Of a stretch of 64,000 bases of DNA, positions 8,739-21,612 are shown piece by piece. Positions within the stretch are counted from its first letter, which is position 1. Each line of letters begins with the position of its first letter. A program made the translations under genes and the position numbers. The stretch is from Otatea glauca (lineage: Eukaryota; Streptophyta; Magnoliopsida; Poales; Poaceae): positions 9,731,178 through 9,795,177 of the forward strand of contig CM070717.1 of assembly GCA_036346275.1 (NCBI GenBank), given 5' to 3'. The notes beneath the pieces were generated by a model. The model saw nothing but the letters and a program-made list of their open reading frames with translations, did not search any database and had not been told where the DNA came from.

Positions 8739-10472
8739 GCAGAGCTCCTCCTTGCTGCACCCCCTCTTCCTTCTTGCTCCCTCTTGGTGGTGAGTGGATT
8801 CAAGTTTTTTTGAGGTTCTTGCGGTGCTAATGGAGGTCCTAGCTGGTGGGGATGGTTCTAGGATTCTTGGATTTGGGGATTTTGGAGGGAAAATGGCTCT
8901 AGGGTTGGAGGGAACTCTTTTCAGATTTTGAGCTGTGCGCAGACTAGTCTTGCGACTGTGTTTGTGGCAATAAATATTCATTTCCTAAGTAGTTTGATGT
9001 AGAGAAAGTTGTAGCTCGTGTTCTTAGGTTTCAGTAGAGTTTAAGAACACAAAATTCCATTCAGCCAATTAAAAGTTATGACCTTTTTAGTGCGGGCTGC
9101 TCTGATTTAGTTCGTGTTGGTAGCTGAGGTTTTAAACTGCCGTTTAGGGCTATTTCTAAGTCGAATTAGAATCTTTGGTTTCCTGGACAAAGTTATAACG
9201 TTTCCTGTAGATCAAGAAAATGTCCTTGTTTTCTTGATTTGGGTTCAGAAATCAAAAGTTATGCTATTTTGAATTTGCTACCCTAAAACTGCAATGTACT
9301 GAAAAATTTAGAATCTGAACTGAAAATAAAAGTGCGAGTTGAGGACTTTAGGCTCAGTTTCTGAATACATGGCTAGGGAGTAATTGTTGGTTATCCTCTT
9401 GTGGTTATTTAGAGCCCAAGAACTAAATTTTTAACTTAGCCAATTAAAAGTTATGCCCATTTTAGTATAGATTGTCCTGAGTTAGGTTTAAAATATGCAG
9501 TTTCTGTTCATCTATAATCTGGGAATTTCTGGCACATCTCCTGAATGGATGGATATGGGGAAATGGTATTTTATCCTTTTATGGTCAATTAGAGCACAAG
9601 AACACTCATTTTGGTCAAACCAATCAAAAGATATGCTTGTTTCAGTAAACGCTGTCCAGACTGAATGTTTAACACTTGTAGCCTCTGTTCATTTCAATTC
9701 TGGAACTGTTTGAGTCATATTTTGAATGATTGGCTGTAGAATAAAAGTTAGATTATCCTCTTGTGATCGTTTATAGTACAAGAACTAAAAATTTAGCTTA
9801 GCCATTTGGGAGATATGTTAAATTTCGTGCTTGCTATCCAGAAATCCCTAATTGTTGGAAATTGTGGGCTATTTTGAATTAGGGTGTAGAAGTGTGGTAG
9901 GTTGGGTGAAGTATATAGTTTATGAAAATGAATTTGCAAATGCTATTTTCAGGTGGTGTATCCTCAGGAGTGGCATCATCCTCACGCCACCCCTTCCCCG
10001 CGGTTGAGGCAAGTGTATCACTAGTATGATGCTAGGATATCGATTTCTTACTAAGCATTATGAGTATGTTTATGTTGAAAGATTTTGAAATGGTTGTGGT
10101 GAATGCATGTGCATTATATGGGTAAAAGGGAAATGCTAAATGATTATGAATTTAAAGGTTATGTTAATGCTATTGGTTGTCTTGATGATGATGGTTATAT
10201 TTATGTTCCTGTTGATGGAGATGTGAATGTTGAAATAGAATGCATTTGCCCTTTTATTCATTCATTTCATTGCATTTGTGCATTCATAAGAGAAGAGGTG
10301 ACCCATGCTGATGTGGACCTCTGTGCTCACCCGTAGTGAGCACGAAAGTCCTACCTTGTAGTCCCATTCACCGAGGTGAATAGGAGCGAGACAGTAAGAG
10401 TAAGCCCCTCCATGGGATGGAAGGGAATGAGAGGGTGCACATCGACGGGTGTGCACTCAGCAATATCGGTAT
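8739..10472 (+). other. LTR-like noncoding DNA without a coding gene
   Basis: No credible protein is encoded. It starts with leader-like pyrimidine-rich sequence (CTCCTCCTTGCTGC), passes through AT-rich DNA with a degenerate repeat, and reaches a splice-acceptor-like TTTTCAGGTGGTG near 9950. It ends at the start of the next LTR at 10473. The organisation resembles the middle of the other long LTRs here (for example 30.1-31.6 kb), so it is probably the remains of another LTR. No end is certain. Confidence 0.4.
8990..9860. repeat. Degenerate repeat, period about 180-190 bp, five units
   Basis: The core 'AGCCAATTAAAAGTTATG' or a variant occurs at about 9062, 9250, 9440, 9622 and 9800. Each is preceded by 'agagcacaagaac'-like text and followed by 'tttagtnnnnnntgtcc'. 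Spacing is about 188, 190, 182 and 178 bases. Identity between units is moderate, so this is an old tandem array inside the LTR-like region. Confidence 0.65.
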
Positions 10473-12502
10473 TGTAATATCCCAAAAATTGCTTTATTAT
10501 TAACTTATTGGTTAATTGTGCATTTTATGATTTTTTGGAATTTATTGGATTTTCTGGATTTATTTGAATTAATTTTAAATTATTTGTATTGGTCTTTTGT
10601 TGAAAACTATTTAAATTTATGCAAGGTTAAAATAAAGTTTTACCAAAAAAAATTATTTGAGTCCAAAATGCCTCAAAGTATTTTTTGGAATTTTCTTCGA
10701 TCTTTTTATTGATATTTTTATTGCCTAAAACCAATTAAATGAGTTTTTGGAATTATTTTAAATAATAAAATTGCGAAATTCTATTTGAACAGTGTTGGGC
10801 CGAAGCCCAACACTGTGCGTGCAAGGCCTGCTTCTGCGCGGCCCAAGTCAGCCCGCTTAGCTATCTCTAGAAACCCTAGCGCCGCTCCCGTGCGATCGTG
10901 ATCCGTTGGTTCGGAGATTGCTGCGTAGTAGCTAGCGCCATGGCCGTCGGATGGGAGCACGTGTCAGCGATCTGGGCGTCGTCCTCATGTGTAGGGGCTG
11001 GACTCCGTCTCGTATCCGCCATAGATACGGCTTGGAGTTTCCAAGTCGGGTACGCGCGGGGGTGTTAGGCCTATATAAGGAGAGCAGCAGGTGCCCGAGG
11101 TCGTCCGCAAGCAAAACCCTAAGCACCCTGCCGAGAACCCTAGCCGTTCGCCGGAATTTTGGGTCAAGCACCGAGCGCCGCCACCGCAGTTCTTCATCGA
11201 TTCCGCCGTCTTCCGTGGAGCTCGAGGCTCGAGATTAGGTCCGTCAGATTCGTCTCGACAAGGGGAAGCCCGTGCGCGCACAAGTTTGGTCGGAGCATCG
11301 CCGGAGAGGAGAATCCGAGGGTAGGCCATCGCCGACAAAGAATAGAACCTTGCCGTTGCCGCCCAAGTGCTCAAACCTCAGATCCGTTCGCGTCAGCAGG
11401 TAGGCGAGATCGCGAGCGTGCCGTAGATAGCCAAGCCGATCGCCGCTGACGACCGTTGGTCCCAGTGCCGCCGCCGTCGACGTGGCCAATTGCTTCGTTG
11501 ACGCGTGTCGCACACGTGGGCAGTTTCGCCGAGGTGGCAGCGTCATGGAACGTTGCGTGGCATCGCGTGTATGCTGCGCTAGTGCCAAGTCAGCCGACGC
11601 ACGGGCCCGCACATCAGAGAGACGTGGTCACATGGATCAGGTCCACGGTGGACCAGATCCGAACCATGGACCGAGTCCATGGACCGTGGCACGTGTCGCC
11701 ATCTGATTGGCCAGCATCAGGGCTGACATCATGCTGGCGCAATAAATCAGTTTTTCAGTATAAAAATAATTCAGGAAAATCAGATTTTCTAATTTCTGTA
11801 TTTTCAGTATTATTCAAACTTCAAAAGGCTATAACTTTTGCATTTTAACTCGGATTTGAGTGATTCAAATTTCTAAAAATTTATAAAATTGAGATCTATT
11901 TAATGGTGATTGTTAATTGATTTTTTTAGTTTATTGATCTCTGTTTTGGTATTTATTTGCTTTTCTCCTTCGGTACGCGTAGACGTTGAATTGTGCGACG
12001 CTTCGGAGGAAGATTCAACAACTCAAGATCAAGTTCCAGAGCAAGACCAGGACCTATTCCAAGGCATGTTGTGCTTTGATCATGTTGAACCCATGTTTAT
12101 ACAAATGCTATATTGTTTTACTTTATTGCATAGTATTTCAAGTATACAATTGTTCAACGTAAATTGGGATTTAGTTATTATACCGGATTGATCTATACCC
12201 TACCTTGTCATTTGTATGCCATGATCTATTGTCACCCTAGTTTGGTTAACTATAGTTGGTTAGTACTGCTAATCAACCGGGGATGGTTAGACCGTATTAG
12301 TTGCTTAGCCATGCCACGTCATCACATGTGCTTGAATCATTGATAATTAATCTTGACTAATGGAATATGGAACATTGTTATGAACTTGTGTGTCATGTGA
12401 GATCACACAATGAGATTGAGTTGTAGTGGCGAGTCATATCACGCAACGATGTTGAATTGTTGATGGCACATGGTGCTTGGTAATCAACTTGGGTGATAAT
12501 CA

Positions 12503-12552
12503 CTTAGATTGGGGCAAGTGGCAAGGGCTTAGATTGGGGCAAGTGGCAAGGG
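12503..12552 (+). repeat. Exact 25-bp tandem duplication inside LTR A1
   Basis: CTTAGATTGGGGCAAGTGGC (plus AAGGG) occurs twice head to tail. The A2 LTRs hold only one unit at the matching place, so this is a copy-specific duplication. Confidence 0.85.
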
Positions 12553-13281
12553 GCGAGTATGCCAAGGTGGGCCCGATGGGCAGAGGGTATGTGGATGTCT
12601 TGCCTTGATCACTCTAAGGACTTAACCTTGCAAGCCTTTGACCTGAGTCAATCATGCAACCACATGTCTGGTATGGGACAGCCTAGCTGATTAATTTGCA
12701 ATGTCTTAACTTTAGTACTATCTTGGTCGGTGTGAGTTCCCGAGTTATGGAGTAATTCACATGGTGCAAGAGGGGGGCCCTGGACGTGGTAACCAGTCCC
12801 ACCAGTGTTGAAACCTTAGCGAGTGGTACCGGGTTAAGACAGAGCATTGTAAAGGCTTTGTCATGATCTCTCCGCCGACATACCAAAGGAAGTGTGTTAA
12901 TCTGGAAGGCACCAAGAGACAATCATGTCGTGTGGGTAAAGTGCATAACCTCTACAGAGTGTAAAACTATTCGGATAGCCGTGCTCGTGGTATTGAGCAA
13001 TGCTCGGGAATTACAGTTAAGGGTTAGTTGAATTAAAATTGAAAACTTGGTTGGGATGGCGGGATTGCCATATGGAAGGTTGGAACTTGACTTAGGACTT
13101 GGAAACTTGGATTACTTGAGAAATGCTGAATCTATCTATTACTGTTATTTGTTTTACAGTCTTTACAATCTATTTATTGTATTTGTCCACAAATGCTGCT
13201 TTTTTGCAAAATAGCCATGATAGCCTATCCTTTGGAATAAGCCTTGCATATAGCTATGTTAGAATTGCATTTTGTGCACAA

Positions 13282-13313
13282 CTTGTTGAGTGCTTTATGT
13301 ACTCACCCTTGCC
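13282..13313 (+). promoter_or_regulatory. Conserved LTR hairpin block (copy in LTR A1)
   Basis: CTTGTTGAGTGCTTTATGTACTCACCCTTGCC contains near-complementary arms GAGTGC and GTACTC. The same block, with the arms better paired in some copies, recurs at 18851-18880 (-), 27292-27323 (-), 32753-32785, 38025-38055, 46953-46985, 56263-56295 and, diverged, 61825-61860 (-). Its role is unknown. Confidence 0.6.
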
Positions 13314-13665
13314 AACAACAACATCACCAGTTGAGGAGTCTGCATCAATGCTGGAGGAGGAGTCCAGGAAGAGACGAATGTTTAGGGCGCAAACCTTGTC
13401 AGTTGCCTGTGGTATACTGAGGGGTTGTCTACGTTTTTATTCCGCTCCAGTTTAAATTGTTGTTCAGACTTGTGAGGCATATTCATGTAAGTGGACCGTA
13501 AGGTCATTCAACTAGTAGCATATATCATATGATGTCTTTTATAATGTTTCCGTTATGTATGATTGTGATATTTACCGATGTTGAGCCTATGTGCACTAGC
13601 GTGATCCTGGACTAGTGTAGTATACACAGAGGGTCCGGATTTACATATTCGGGTCCAGACAAAAG

Positions 13666-13678
13666 TGATATCAGAGCC
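13666..13678 (+). other. Primer-binding site of element A1 (initiator-Met tRNA type)
   Basis: TGATATCAGAGCC begins four bases after the LTR end. It differs by one base from TGGTATCAGAGCC, the complement of the plant initiator-Met tRNA 3' end. The leader 13679-14313 holds no credible gene. Confidence 0.85.
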
Positions 13679-14313
13679 ATACTGACTGTAGGTTTTGACC
13701 CTAGATAGACTGGTCGTCTCTATAGGACCTTCAAAATTATTTTCTAAAGGAAAGAATTAACTTGAATGGATAATATGTTCTTGACTTATCTTATTCTTCT
13801 GTTCTTTTCCTCGTCAAAATTTCTCTCTCTTCCCCTACTGAATTTCTTTCTCTCTCCTTTGCTGGATCGAGTTAAAAACCTTATCTGAGTTATCTTAGTA
13901 GTTGACGTGCCCCATCATAGGAGAAAGCATCAAGTGCTTGATGTCAACCCTGAAGATCATGAAGAAATCATCGTGCTCAAGAAAGGAGTGGGTTGATAAA
14001 GTGTTCCAGGAGCTAGAAGACCTATGCTTCGAGTAGCCAGTTGAGACTCATTTGTGGGAGTCGCGTCTGCTTAAGATAAAAGTGTTACCCCTGTAGGCAG
14101 TAGTTTTGTGTGTATAGGTTGAATTGGTTCTTCCTTGATTGCTGAGTGTGCAGTGTGTGTTGCAGAGCTTTTAGGCTTATATAAGCAACCATACCAAGTT
14201 AGTAATATTGTTTGCTTAAGTTATTGGGTTAAACATATCTCCCCTGCTTTAGGATTCCTGCTTCTTACCTATACTATTTCCCTCTTCCCTAACCCAGTGA
14301 AGCAATCAAGCAG

Positions 14314-15165
14314 ATGGTTCAGATTCGTGGAGACAACAGAATCAGTGGAAGTGAAAATCAATCCAAGGAGAATCTCAATAATGGATTAGTTCTTCAACCG
14401 TCAGTACAGATGGACATGTAGAGTTTTAGAGAGTTCTTGACTGTTCAAACTCAGTTGATGCATGCAATGATGAAGCAAACGCAGAATATGATCGATCAAG
14501 CCAATGTCAACAGAGTGTCCCAAGCTCTCATAAATGATCCCTGTTGTTACTCAAGGTTGTCAGAATTCATAAGGACTCATCCGCCGGCATTTTTAGGAAA
14601 TGTGTTACCTTGGGAAGCGGATGATTGGCTCAAGATCACCGAGAGGAAGCTGCTCATTGCTCAATGTAAAGTGATGAGAAAGTCCTGTATGCTTCTTATC
14701 AGTTGCAAGGAATTGCTGCGGAATGGTGGAAGAAATATTGTGATGTTCATGAAGCCCCGTGGAATATCACACGGAGCATAATACTAGCCCTGCACCTTGT
14801 ACGACATCTAAGCGTTGCTCTCTGAAGTGCTGTCAACCAAACAAGTCAGAAGACCGTGCGTGCATTCGCTGTGGAGAAATAGGACATACTGCTGACAAGC
14901 ATGCGATAAATTGCTCCAGCTGTGAAGGAAGTCATTCTCTTGGAGAGTGTCCTATGAGTGATATCACATGTTACCTGTGTGAAGGTCGAGATCATGGTTC
15001 AGCTCAATGTGTCTTGGATCCAATAGTTACTGCTGTAACCCAGCATCAGCAAAAGAATCTTCAAGCCATGGTTGCTCGAGAATTATCAAGAAGAGGCGGA
15101 ACGTCAGCTGCAAAAGTGGTGCCGCTCGAAGAGCTAAGGACACAATTCTTTGATCCTAGTCGCCT
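14314..15165 (+). pseudogene. gag of family A with several zinc knuckles, 3'-truncated
   Basis: The ATG at 14314 (MVQIRGDN) aligns with the gag starts at 41278 and 48591. The capsid part reads RLSEFIRTHPPAFLGN and WEADDWLKITERKL, with an early TAG near 14418 and a frameshift around 14660-14760. It then gives CIRCGEIGHTADKHAINC, CSSCEGSHSLGEC and CYLCEGRDHGSAQC: a variant knuckle, a second variant and a canonical CX2CX4HX4C. Gag packages the RNA and builds the particle. The coding match to A2 stops near 15165 (after LRTQFFDPSR), where unrelated DNA begins, so three further knuckles found in A2 and all of pol are missing. Confidence 0.8.
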
Positions 15166-16047
15166 CTTGATCATTTATTCTATAACCTCAGCAAACAACC
15201 TTTTTGTTGTTTTGAATAAAACGAACAACGTCACCTCCATCAACCAAAAAGAGATTGGACACTTTACCAACATCTTTCCAAGAACAGTTCTACTTCACCT
15301 CGTCAAGGAAGACATTAGTAATCTCCAAGCCGTTACAAAGACTTAGGAAAACATCAAGTACCTAGAGTAACCCTGCCTTGACAATAGGCTCTAGATATAA
15401 ACATTTTTCTCAGGCGATTGCACCTGATACTTATGTGGTATTGAGTAAATCCCTTGTGTATTTAATTCTTGCAAACAATCTTTTTGATTTTGTACATTCC
15501 ATTCCTCCATAGTTGCCAAATGCAAGGGAAATAAAAAACCCTCTATCTACTAAGGTGGTCAAACGAATTAAATCATCAGGATCATCTTATAACCCTCTTG
15601 CCTCAACTCAATCCTTGAATCATCTCTATTATGTTGTTAATCTATAGACAACTTTGAATAACAATTAATTTCGTCAACCGTTGTTAAACTTTACCGAACA
15701 ACCATTGTATTCAAATATCCTGCTTGATGTTGACAGTCAGTTCCTCCCAAATGAATTTAATGACAATATATATATTCTTTCACCTCAAGTATCCTAAGCA
15801 TACTAAGTGCTATTCTCTAAATTTGATCATCCTTATTAACAATCCTAAATATTTAATCAAAAGAGATATATAATAATATCCCTTATCTGCTTACGCAAAA
15901 CCCAAATAGAAGCCTTCTCTATTCTCAGCACATTAACTCGGAATTGCAAGAAGAAACTCCAGTAAAGTGACTACACTGAAGATAAGAATACAAGGAAACG
16001 ATAAAGTTACTTCCGAGAAGAAGTTCCATAACCTACTTAGTCCTTAC
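15166..16047 (+). other. Noncoding internal region, no pol
   Basis: AT-rich DNA without a pol-like frame and with stops in all frames. It joins a family-A gag on the left to the polypurine tract of a family-B LTR on the right. It could be the internal region of a non-autonomous element or what remains after a deletion. Confidence 0.5.
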
Positions 16048-16085
16048 AAATCTCGGGGACGAGATTTTTGTAAGGGGGGTAGATC
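16048..16085 (+). other. Inverted repeat and polypurine tract before LTR B
   Basis: AAATCTCG-GGGA-CGAGATTT (16048-16067) is a perfect 8-bp hairpin. TAAGGGGGGTAGATC follows and runs into the LTR start TGTAACATCC at 16086. The same hairpin-plus-tract arrangement precedes the 3' LTRs of A2, C and D. Confidence 0.75.
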
Positions 16086-18500
16086 TGTAACATCCTGAAA
16101 AAGGCAATAAAATAAAAATGAATATTTTAAATTTAAAAATAATTATTTATGAGTTTTCTTAGCATTATTGGTTTTTATTTGAATTTCCTTGGATTTATGC
16201 TTTGTATGAAAAATCCAACAAATGGAATTAAAGAATGGATAATGGTAAAAAGATAAAAAGGTAAAATTAAAATCTTGAAAAATTTATATTTAAAATATTC
16301 AGCACTTAGGAAAATCATTTTAGCTGGTACATGGATTTTAATGCATAGCATAGTGATTAAACAAATGAAAAGACATCCTTTTGACCTCCCAATAGTGCAA
16401 GGACAGATTTATTATAAAACTTTCGAAAATCATTTGCACCTGGAAAATTTACCATAGTGCCCAAAATACAGTATTTACCTCTGGTCAAAATTTTAGAAAT
16501 TTATCATGTCTTGTAGGCCTTTTTTTTTAAATTCAAAAACGGAGGCATGGAAAATCTGAAATTGAGCATGTCAGAATTTCTATAAAAAAATATACAATAT
16601 TTTAATTTGAAATTTTTATGGAAGCATCCTTAATCCAAAGGAAACTCTGAAAAAAAGTTTCAAAAATAAATACTATAATTTATGCCTTTAAATAAATGAA
16701 AACCCGAAAAGACAGTTTTGGACTATGCTCAATGACAGAATTTATATAACTTTTATATAAGATATTTTGACCTATGATTTTTACTGGAGGGAAAAAACTT
16801 ATGCGAGTCACCCAAAAAAAAATTACAAATGTTTTTACTTTGATTTGACCCCTCAATTAAATGCTCTAATTTCGTGCTGTCTTGAGAAAACAAGTTGGAA
16901 TTGTCTTCTATTGCACTTGGGCGCACACGTCAACGAGCTCATCCCAGGCTCCCAACTCGCATGGTTCAAAGCCTGGCTGATGTCTCAAATTCTCCAGAGA
17001 CTTCACCCGTAACCAATGAGTCTCAGACTCTCAGCCGAAAGTCTTAGCCATTCATCCCTCCCATTCTTCACTCAAGCCTCATTGCAGTGAATGCAACACC
17101 AGAGAACAAGAGCTAGGAGGTCAAGCAATCCCCAAGCCAATTTCTTCGGTGGAACAAGTGAAGAGCACAGCCACCGCACGTCCCTTTTTGCGCCTTTCAG
17201 GAACCCACGGCCTGATCATTTCTCCCAAAACGTTGCCGAATTCAAGCGCTGTCAACTCTATTGCCGCCACAAGCGAGAAAAGGAGAGAGATTGAAGATCA
17301 AGCAATCCGGTGAGCCATTTTCAAATTAATCGCATCCGTAGCACCTTAGTACCTCCTAGAGTACTCATCAACCTTCACTTTCATTTTTCCTTGCTTGAAG
17401 CACCGCCGCGCCCTATTTCTTCTTCTCCAACTCGGGCGCACGGTGGTAGAGCCTTCCGACCAACCTCCGACCAAGGTAAATGCTAAAATGGATTCTCCAT
17501 TGTTCCCTGTTGCTAAGCCTCTTACCCATTTGAACCAAGACTCATTTCTTCTTCTTCTCTGACGAGCTCCCGCCATTGCCGCCGCCCCCTCCCAATGGCG
17601 AGGTACCTGCGGCCATCTCCGGTGACAACCAAGCCCACCGGCGGGTTCTCGTCAGCGAGCTGGTGCTCATGGTGCTCTCTGATCGGCGGGCCCTTCTTGT
17701 CAGCCGTGCAAGGTCCCTCCAGCCAAACCGTTAAAGGCGCCATCTCTAATCAGAAAGCGTATTTTCAATTTTTCTAGTATTTTCAATACCCGAAATAATT
17801 CAACTATCTATATCTTTTGCAATATATCTCCAAAATTTGTGAAATGAATTTCTATATTCATGTAAAATCAGTTGCCTTCAGAATATGCAATAATATTTTG
17901 AAAATGATCAATGGGTGAATTTGAAATTAAAATTTGAATAAAGGCCTAAAGACATGCTATAAATAAAATTCTGCGAACAAACTTAGAATTTAATGAAACC
18001 AATTTTAGTGGAATCCTTATGCTTCCAGAAGTTCAAATATACAAAAATATTTAAATTTCATTTATGTTTGAACCACTTTCTATTAGAGATTTCATTCAAT
18101 ACACTAGAAATTCAAATATGCATAACTTGTATGAAAGAAATATGAAATAAGTAGAATTTGATTTCTAAATACTAGTGTGACAGTAGAATACCTGAATTTG
18201 CCAAAATAATTAAGAAGTAAACTTGATTTGAGTTCTCTTGAAAAATATGAAATAACCCAAGTGCAAAATGTATATATATATGCATAGAAAATCAAATAGT
18301 TAGAATATAGATTAAATGAATTCAATTCATGGAAAACTTAGTTTTATTATACTCCTAATATTACAAGGATCCCAGATGTATAAAAATGTTTAAGGTTTAC
18401 CATAAGAAAACAGTAAATGTTTAGTAGTCGAAGAATTAATACTTGTATAATTTGAATAGTTATAACTTTCACAAATGAACTTCAAATTTGACAAAATTAA
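16086..18500 (+). mobile_element. LTR of family B, first part (split by A2)
   Basis: Begins TGTAACATCCTGAAAAAGG after a polypurine tract, so it is a 3' LTR in + orientation. It has an AT-rich start, a GC-rich block (16.9-17.76 kb) and another AT-rich stretch that is cut at 18500 by A2. It resumes at 30077. The sequence differs from family A, so the element with LTR A1 on its left and LTR B on its right is chimeric or rearranged. No gene is supported in it. Confidence 0.7.
18496..18500. repeat. Target-site duplication ATTAA, left copy (A2)
   Basis: ATTAA directly before the LTR end TGTCGGGACC at 18501. The identical partner is at 30072-30076. Confidence 0.9.
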
Positions 18501-21500
18501 TGTCGGGACCCGAATATGCAAATCCGGACCCTCTGTGTATACTGCACTAGTCCAGGATCACGCTAGTGCACACAGGCTCAACATAAGTAAATATCACAAT
18601 CATACATAGCGAAAATATTATGAAAGACATCATATGATACATACTATTGGTTGAATGACCTTATGGTCCACTTACATGACTATGCCTTGCAAGGCTGAAT
18701 AATATATTAAACTGCAGCGGAATGGAAACGTAGGTAACCCCTCGGTATACCACAGTAATCGACAAGGCTTGCGCCTAAACATTCGCCTCCTCCTGGAATC
18801 TTTCCTCCAAAGATTGGTGTAGACTCTTCAACTGGTGATGTTATTGTTGGCAAGGGTGAGTACTTAAAGCACTCAACAAGTTGTGCATGAATGCAATTCT
18901 ATGTAACTATATGCAAGGCTTATTCCAAAGGATAGGCTATCATGGCTATTTTGCAACAGAGCAAAGATTTACTGAACAAATACAATAAATAGATTGTAAA
19001 GACGGTAAAACAAATAACAATAATGATAGATTCAATTTTCTCAAGTAAACCAAGTTTCCAATCTTAAGTCAAATTCCATCTTCCATATGGCATTCGCCAT
19101 CCCAACCAAGTTGTTCATTTTAATTAAGCTAACCCTTAACTGTAATTCCCGAGCATTGCTCAATACCGCGAGCACGGCTATCCGAATAGTTTCACACTCT
19201 GCAGAGGTTATGCACTTTACCCACACGGCATGATATTCTCTTTGCGCTGCCATTAGCACACTTCCTTTGGTGTGCCTGCAGAGAAATCATGACAGAGCCT
19301 TTACAATGCTCTGACTTAACTCAGTACTACCCGTTAAGGTTTCAACACTGGTGGGTCTGAAACCACAACCAGGGCCCCCCTCTTGCGCCATGTGAATTAC
19401 ACCATAACTCGGGAACTCACACCACCAATGATAGTACCAGGTTAAGGCATTACAAATTAATCAGCTAGGCTGTCCCATTACAACATGTGGTTGCATGAAT
19501 GACTCAGGTCAAAGGCTTGCAAGGTTAAGTCCTTAGTGTGATCAAGGCAAGACATCCACAAACCCTCTGCCCATTGGGCCCACCTTGGCATACTCGCCCC
19601 TTGTCACTTGCCCCAATCTAAGTTATTATCACCCAGTTGAATACCAAGCACCACGTGCCATCAACAATTCAACATCGTTGCGTGACATGACTCGCCACAA
19701 CAACTCAATCTCATCGTGTGATTCCACATGACACACAAGTTCTTAACATTGTTCCATATTCCATTAATCAAGATTAATTATCAATGATTCTGACACATGT
19801 GATGACGTGGCATGGCTAAGCAACTAATACGGTCTAAACCTCCAATGTTGATTATAATTATTAACCAACTATATTTAACCAATCTAGGGTGACAATGGAT
19901 CATGGCATACAATGACAAGGTAGGGTATAAATCAATCTGGTATATTAGCTAAACCCAATCTAATTTGAAACAATTGTATATTTGAAATATATGCAATAGG
20001 GTAAAATAAACATAGCAATTTTATAAACATGGGTTCAACATGATCAAAGCACAACTTGCCTTGGAATAGGTCCTGATCTGGTTCTCGAACTTGCTCTTGA
20101 GTTGCCGGATCTTCCTCCAAGTGTCGCACAATTCAACGCCTACGCTGCATCAAGAAGAAAAGCAAATAAATACCAAAACAGAGAGCAAATGAACTCCAAA
20201 ATCAAATAAAATTCACCATTAAATAGATCTCAATTTTACAAATTTTTAAAACTAGAATCACTCAAATCCGAAGTTACGATGCAAAAGATATAGCCTTTTG
20301 AAGTTTGAAATAAATATCAAATTACAAAAATTAGAAATTCAGAATTAACAGATTTATTTTTATTCGAAAAGCGATTTATGACGCCAACATGAGGTAACGC
20401 TGATGTCATGCCCGACCGACCAATCGGAGCTCGCCACGTGTCCCGCGCAAGATAGATCGGTTCCACCGCGTGGCTCGACCACGGTGAACCCGGCCCACGA
20501 CGCCGGTGCTTGCGCCGACACGCGCCGCCCGTGATTGGTTGCGCGATGGCGCCATCCGATGCGCCAGATCCGATCGAACGCCACCGATCACTCACGACGC
20601 GCATCACGCTGCTACCGGATTTCGATCTAACGCCTAGAGCTTCGGATCTAGCGATGGAGATGCGACGGCGAACTCTCACCGGACCAAGACGAAGACCACG
20701 GCGGCGCATTTTGGCGCGACTCGCGACGAGACGCTGGTTCTTCGCGCGCGTGGTTCGGTGAACACGAAGATGGCCCAAGGGCGGAGACCCAACGGCGGCG
20801 ACGAAACCGAAGCGAAACCGAGGCGTCCCCGCGCTTCAACTCCGGCGAGCTCCTCTGCTCACCCCGACGCTTCTTGCCAAACGACCGATAAAAGTGTGCG
20901 GTGCACGACGAGGAACTCGGGCGACGATCACGGCTTTTATAGAGCATCGGAAGGCGTGCTCAAGGCGAGTCCTTGCGAACATGGAAATGGCGCGCGGAGG
21001 AGTCCCGGTCGGACACGACGAAGACGGCAATCCGCCATCCACGTGTCGCAACGGACGGCCACCGCGGCGCTAACGCGAGGAATCCGAGGCGCATACGAAA
21101 TAGACGCCAGATTCATTAGGTTTCGACACGCCTCTACCCTCCGATCACGATCCTACGGTCCACGCTTGCTCCTCTAGAACGTGGGCCAACGGACGGCGAC
21201 GCTGGCTTACTGGTCATGCGCCGAATGGGCTCTAAGCGCCTGATGATTTGGCTTCGCCCAAGATCTTTGCAAAGGATTTTACAACTTTATTATTTTAAAT
21301 AATTCCGTAAATTCATTTAATTGGTTTTAGGCAATTAAATTATTAGGAAAATCCAAGAAAAATATCAAAAATACTTTGAGACATCCTGGACTCAAATAAA
21401 ATATTTTTGGCAAAACTTTATTTTAACTTTGTATAAATTTAAATAGATTTGAATAAGAGGCAATAAACTTGATTTAAAATAAATTCCAATAAATCCAAAA

Positions 21501-21578
21501 AATTCCAAATAAATTCCAAAATCATAAATGCACAAATAAGAAATAAAACTTAATTAAGCCAAATTTTGGGATGTTACA
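18501..21578 (-). mobile_element. 3' LTR of A2
   Basis: On the minus strand it starts TGTAACATCCCAAAATTTGG at 21578 and ends GGGTCCCGACA at 18501. A minus-strand TATA box (CTCTATAAAAGCCG) lies near 20935. It is about 40 bases shorter than the 5' LTR through many 1-3 base gaps. Confidence 0.9.
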
Positions 21579-21612
21579 AACCTTCCTTAATGTAATCTCG
21601 ACCGAGATTCGG
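21579..21612 (-). other. Polypurine tract and hairpin of A2
   Basis: The minus strand reads TAAGGAAGGTT directly before the LTR. Upstream of it the inverted repeat AATCTCG-AC-CGAGATT lies at 21594-21609. It corresponds to the hairpin and tract at 16048, 53030 and 58655. Confidence 0.75.

Larger units (their letters stand above)
10473..13661 (+). mobile_element. 5' LTR of family A (copy A1, about 3.19 kb)
   Basis: Begins TGTAATATCCCAAAAATTGC and ends CATATTCGGGTCCAGACA, directly followed by a PBS. A TATA box TATATAAGG lies at 11072-11080. It aligns along its length with the two LTRs of A2 (18501-21578 and 26951-30071, opposite strand), for example GAGTCCAAAATGCCTCAAAG, the GGGCCGAAGCCCAACACTG block and GCTTTGATCATGTTGAACCC. 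The preceding five bases are GGTAT; no matching duplication was found. ORFs on both strands between 10.9 and 12.2 kb and at 13.1 kb are not supported as genes. Confidence 0.85.

Noticed and set aside
13123..13455. 110-aa ORF with hydrophobic start, similar frames at 27284, 37842 and 46876
   Set aside because: The similarity follows from conserved LTR DNA, including the hairpin block. Frames are interrupted or end differently in each copy, so a membrane protein is not supported.
14135..14389. 84-aa ORF and its homologue at 26222-26476, apparently conserved
   Set aside because: It covers the noncoding leader and the first gag codons in another frame. The real gag start (ATG 14314) aligns with C and D in a different frame.
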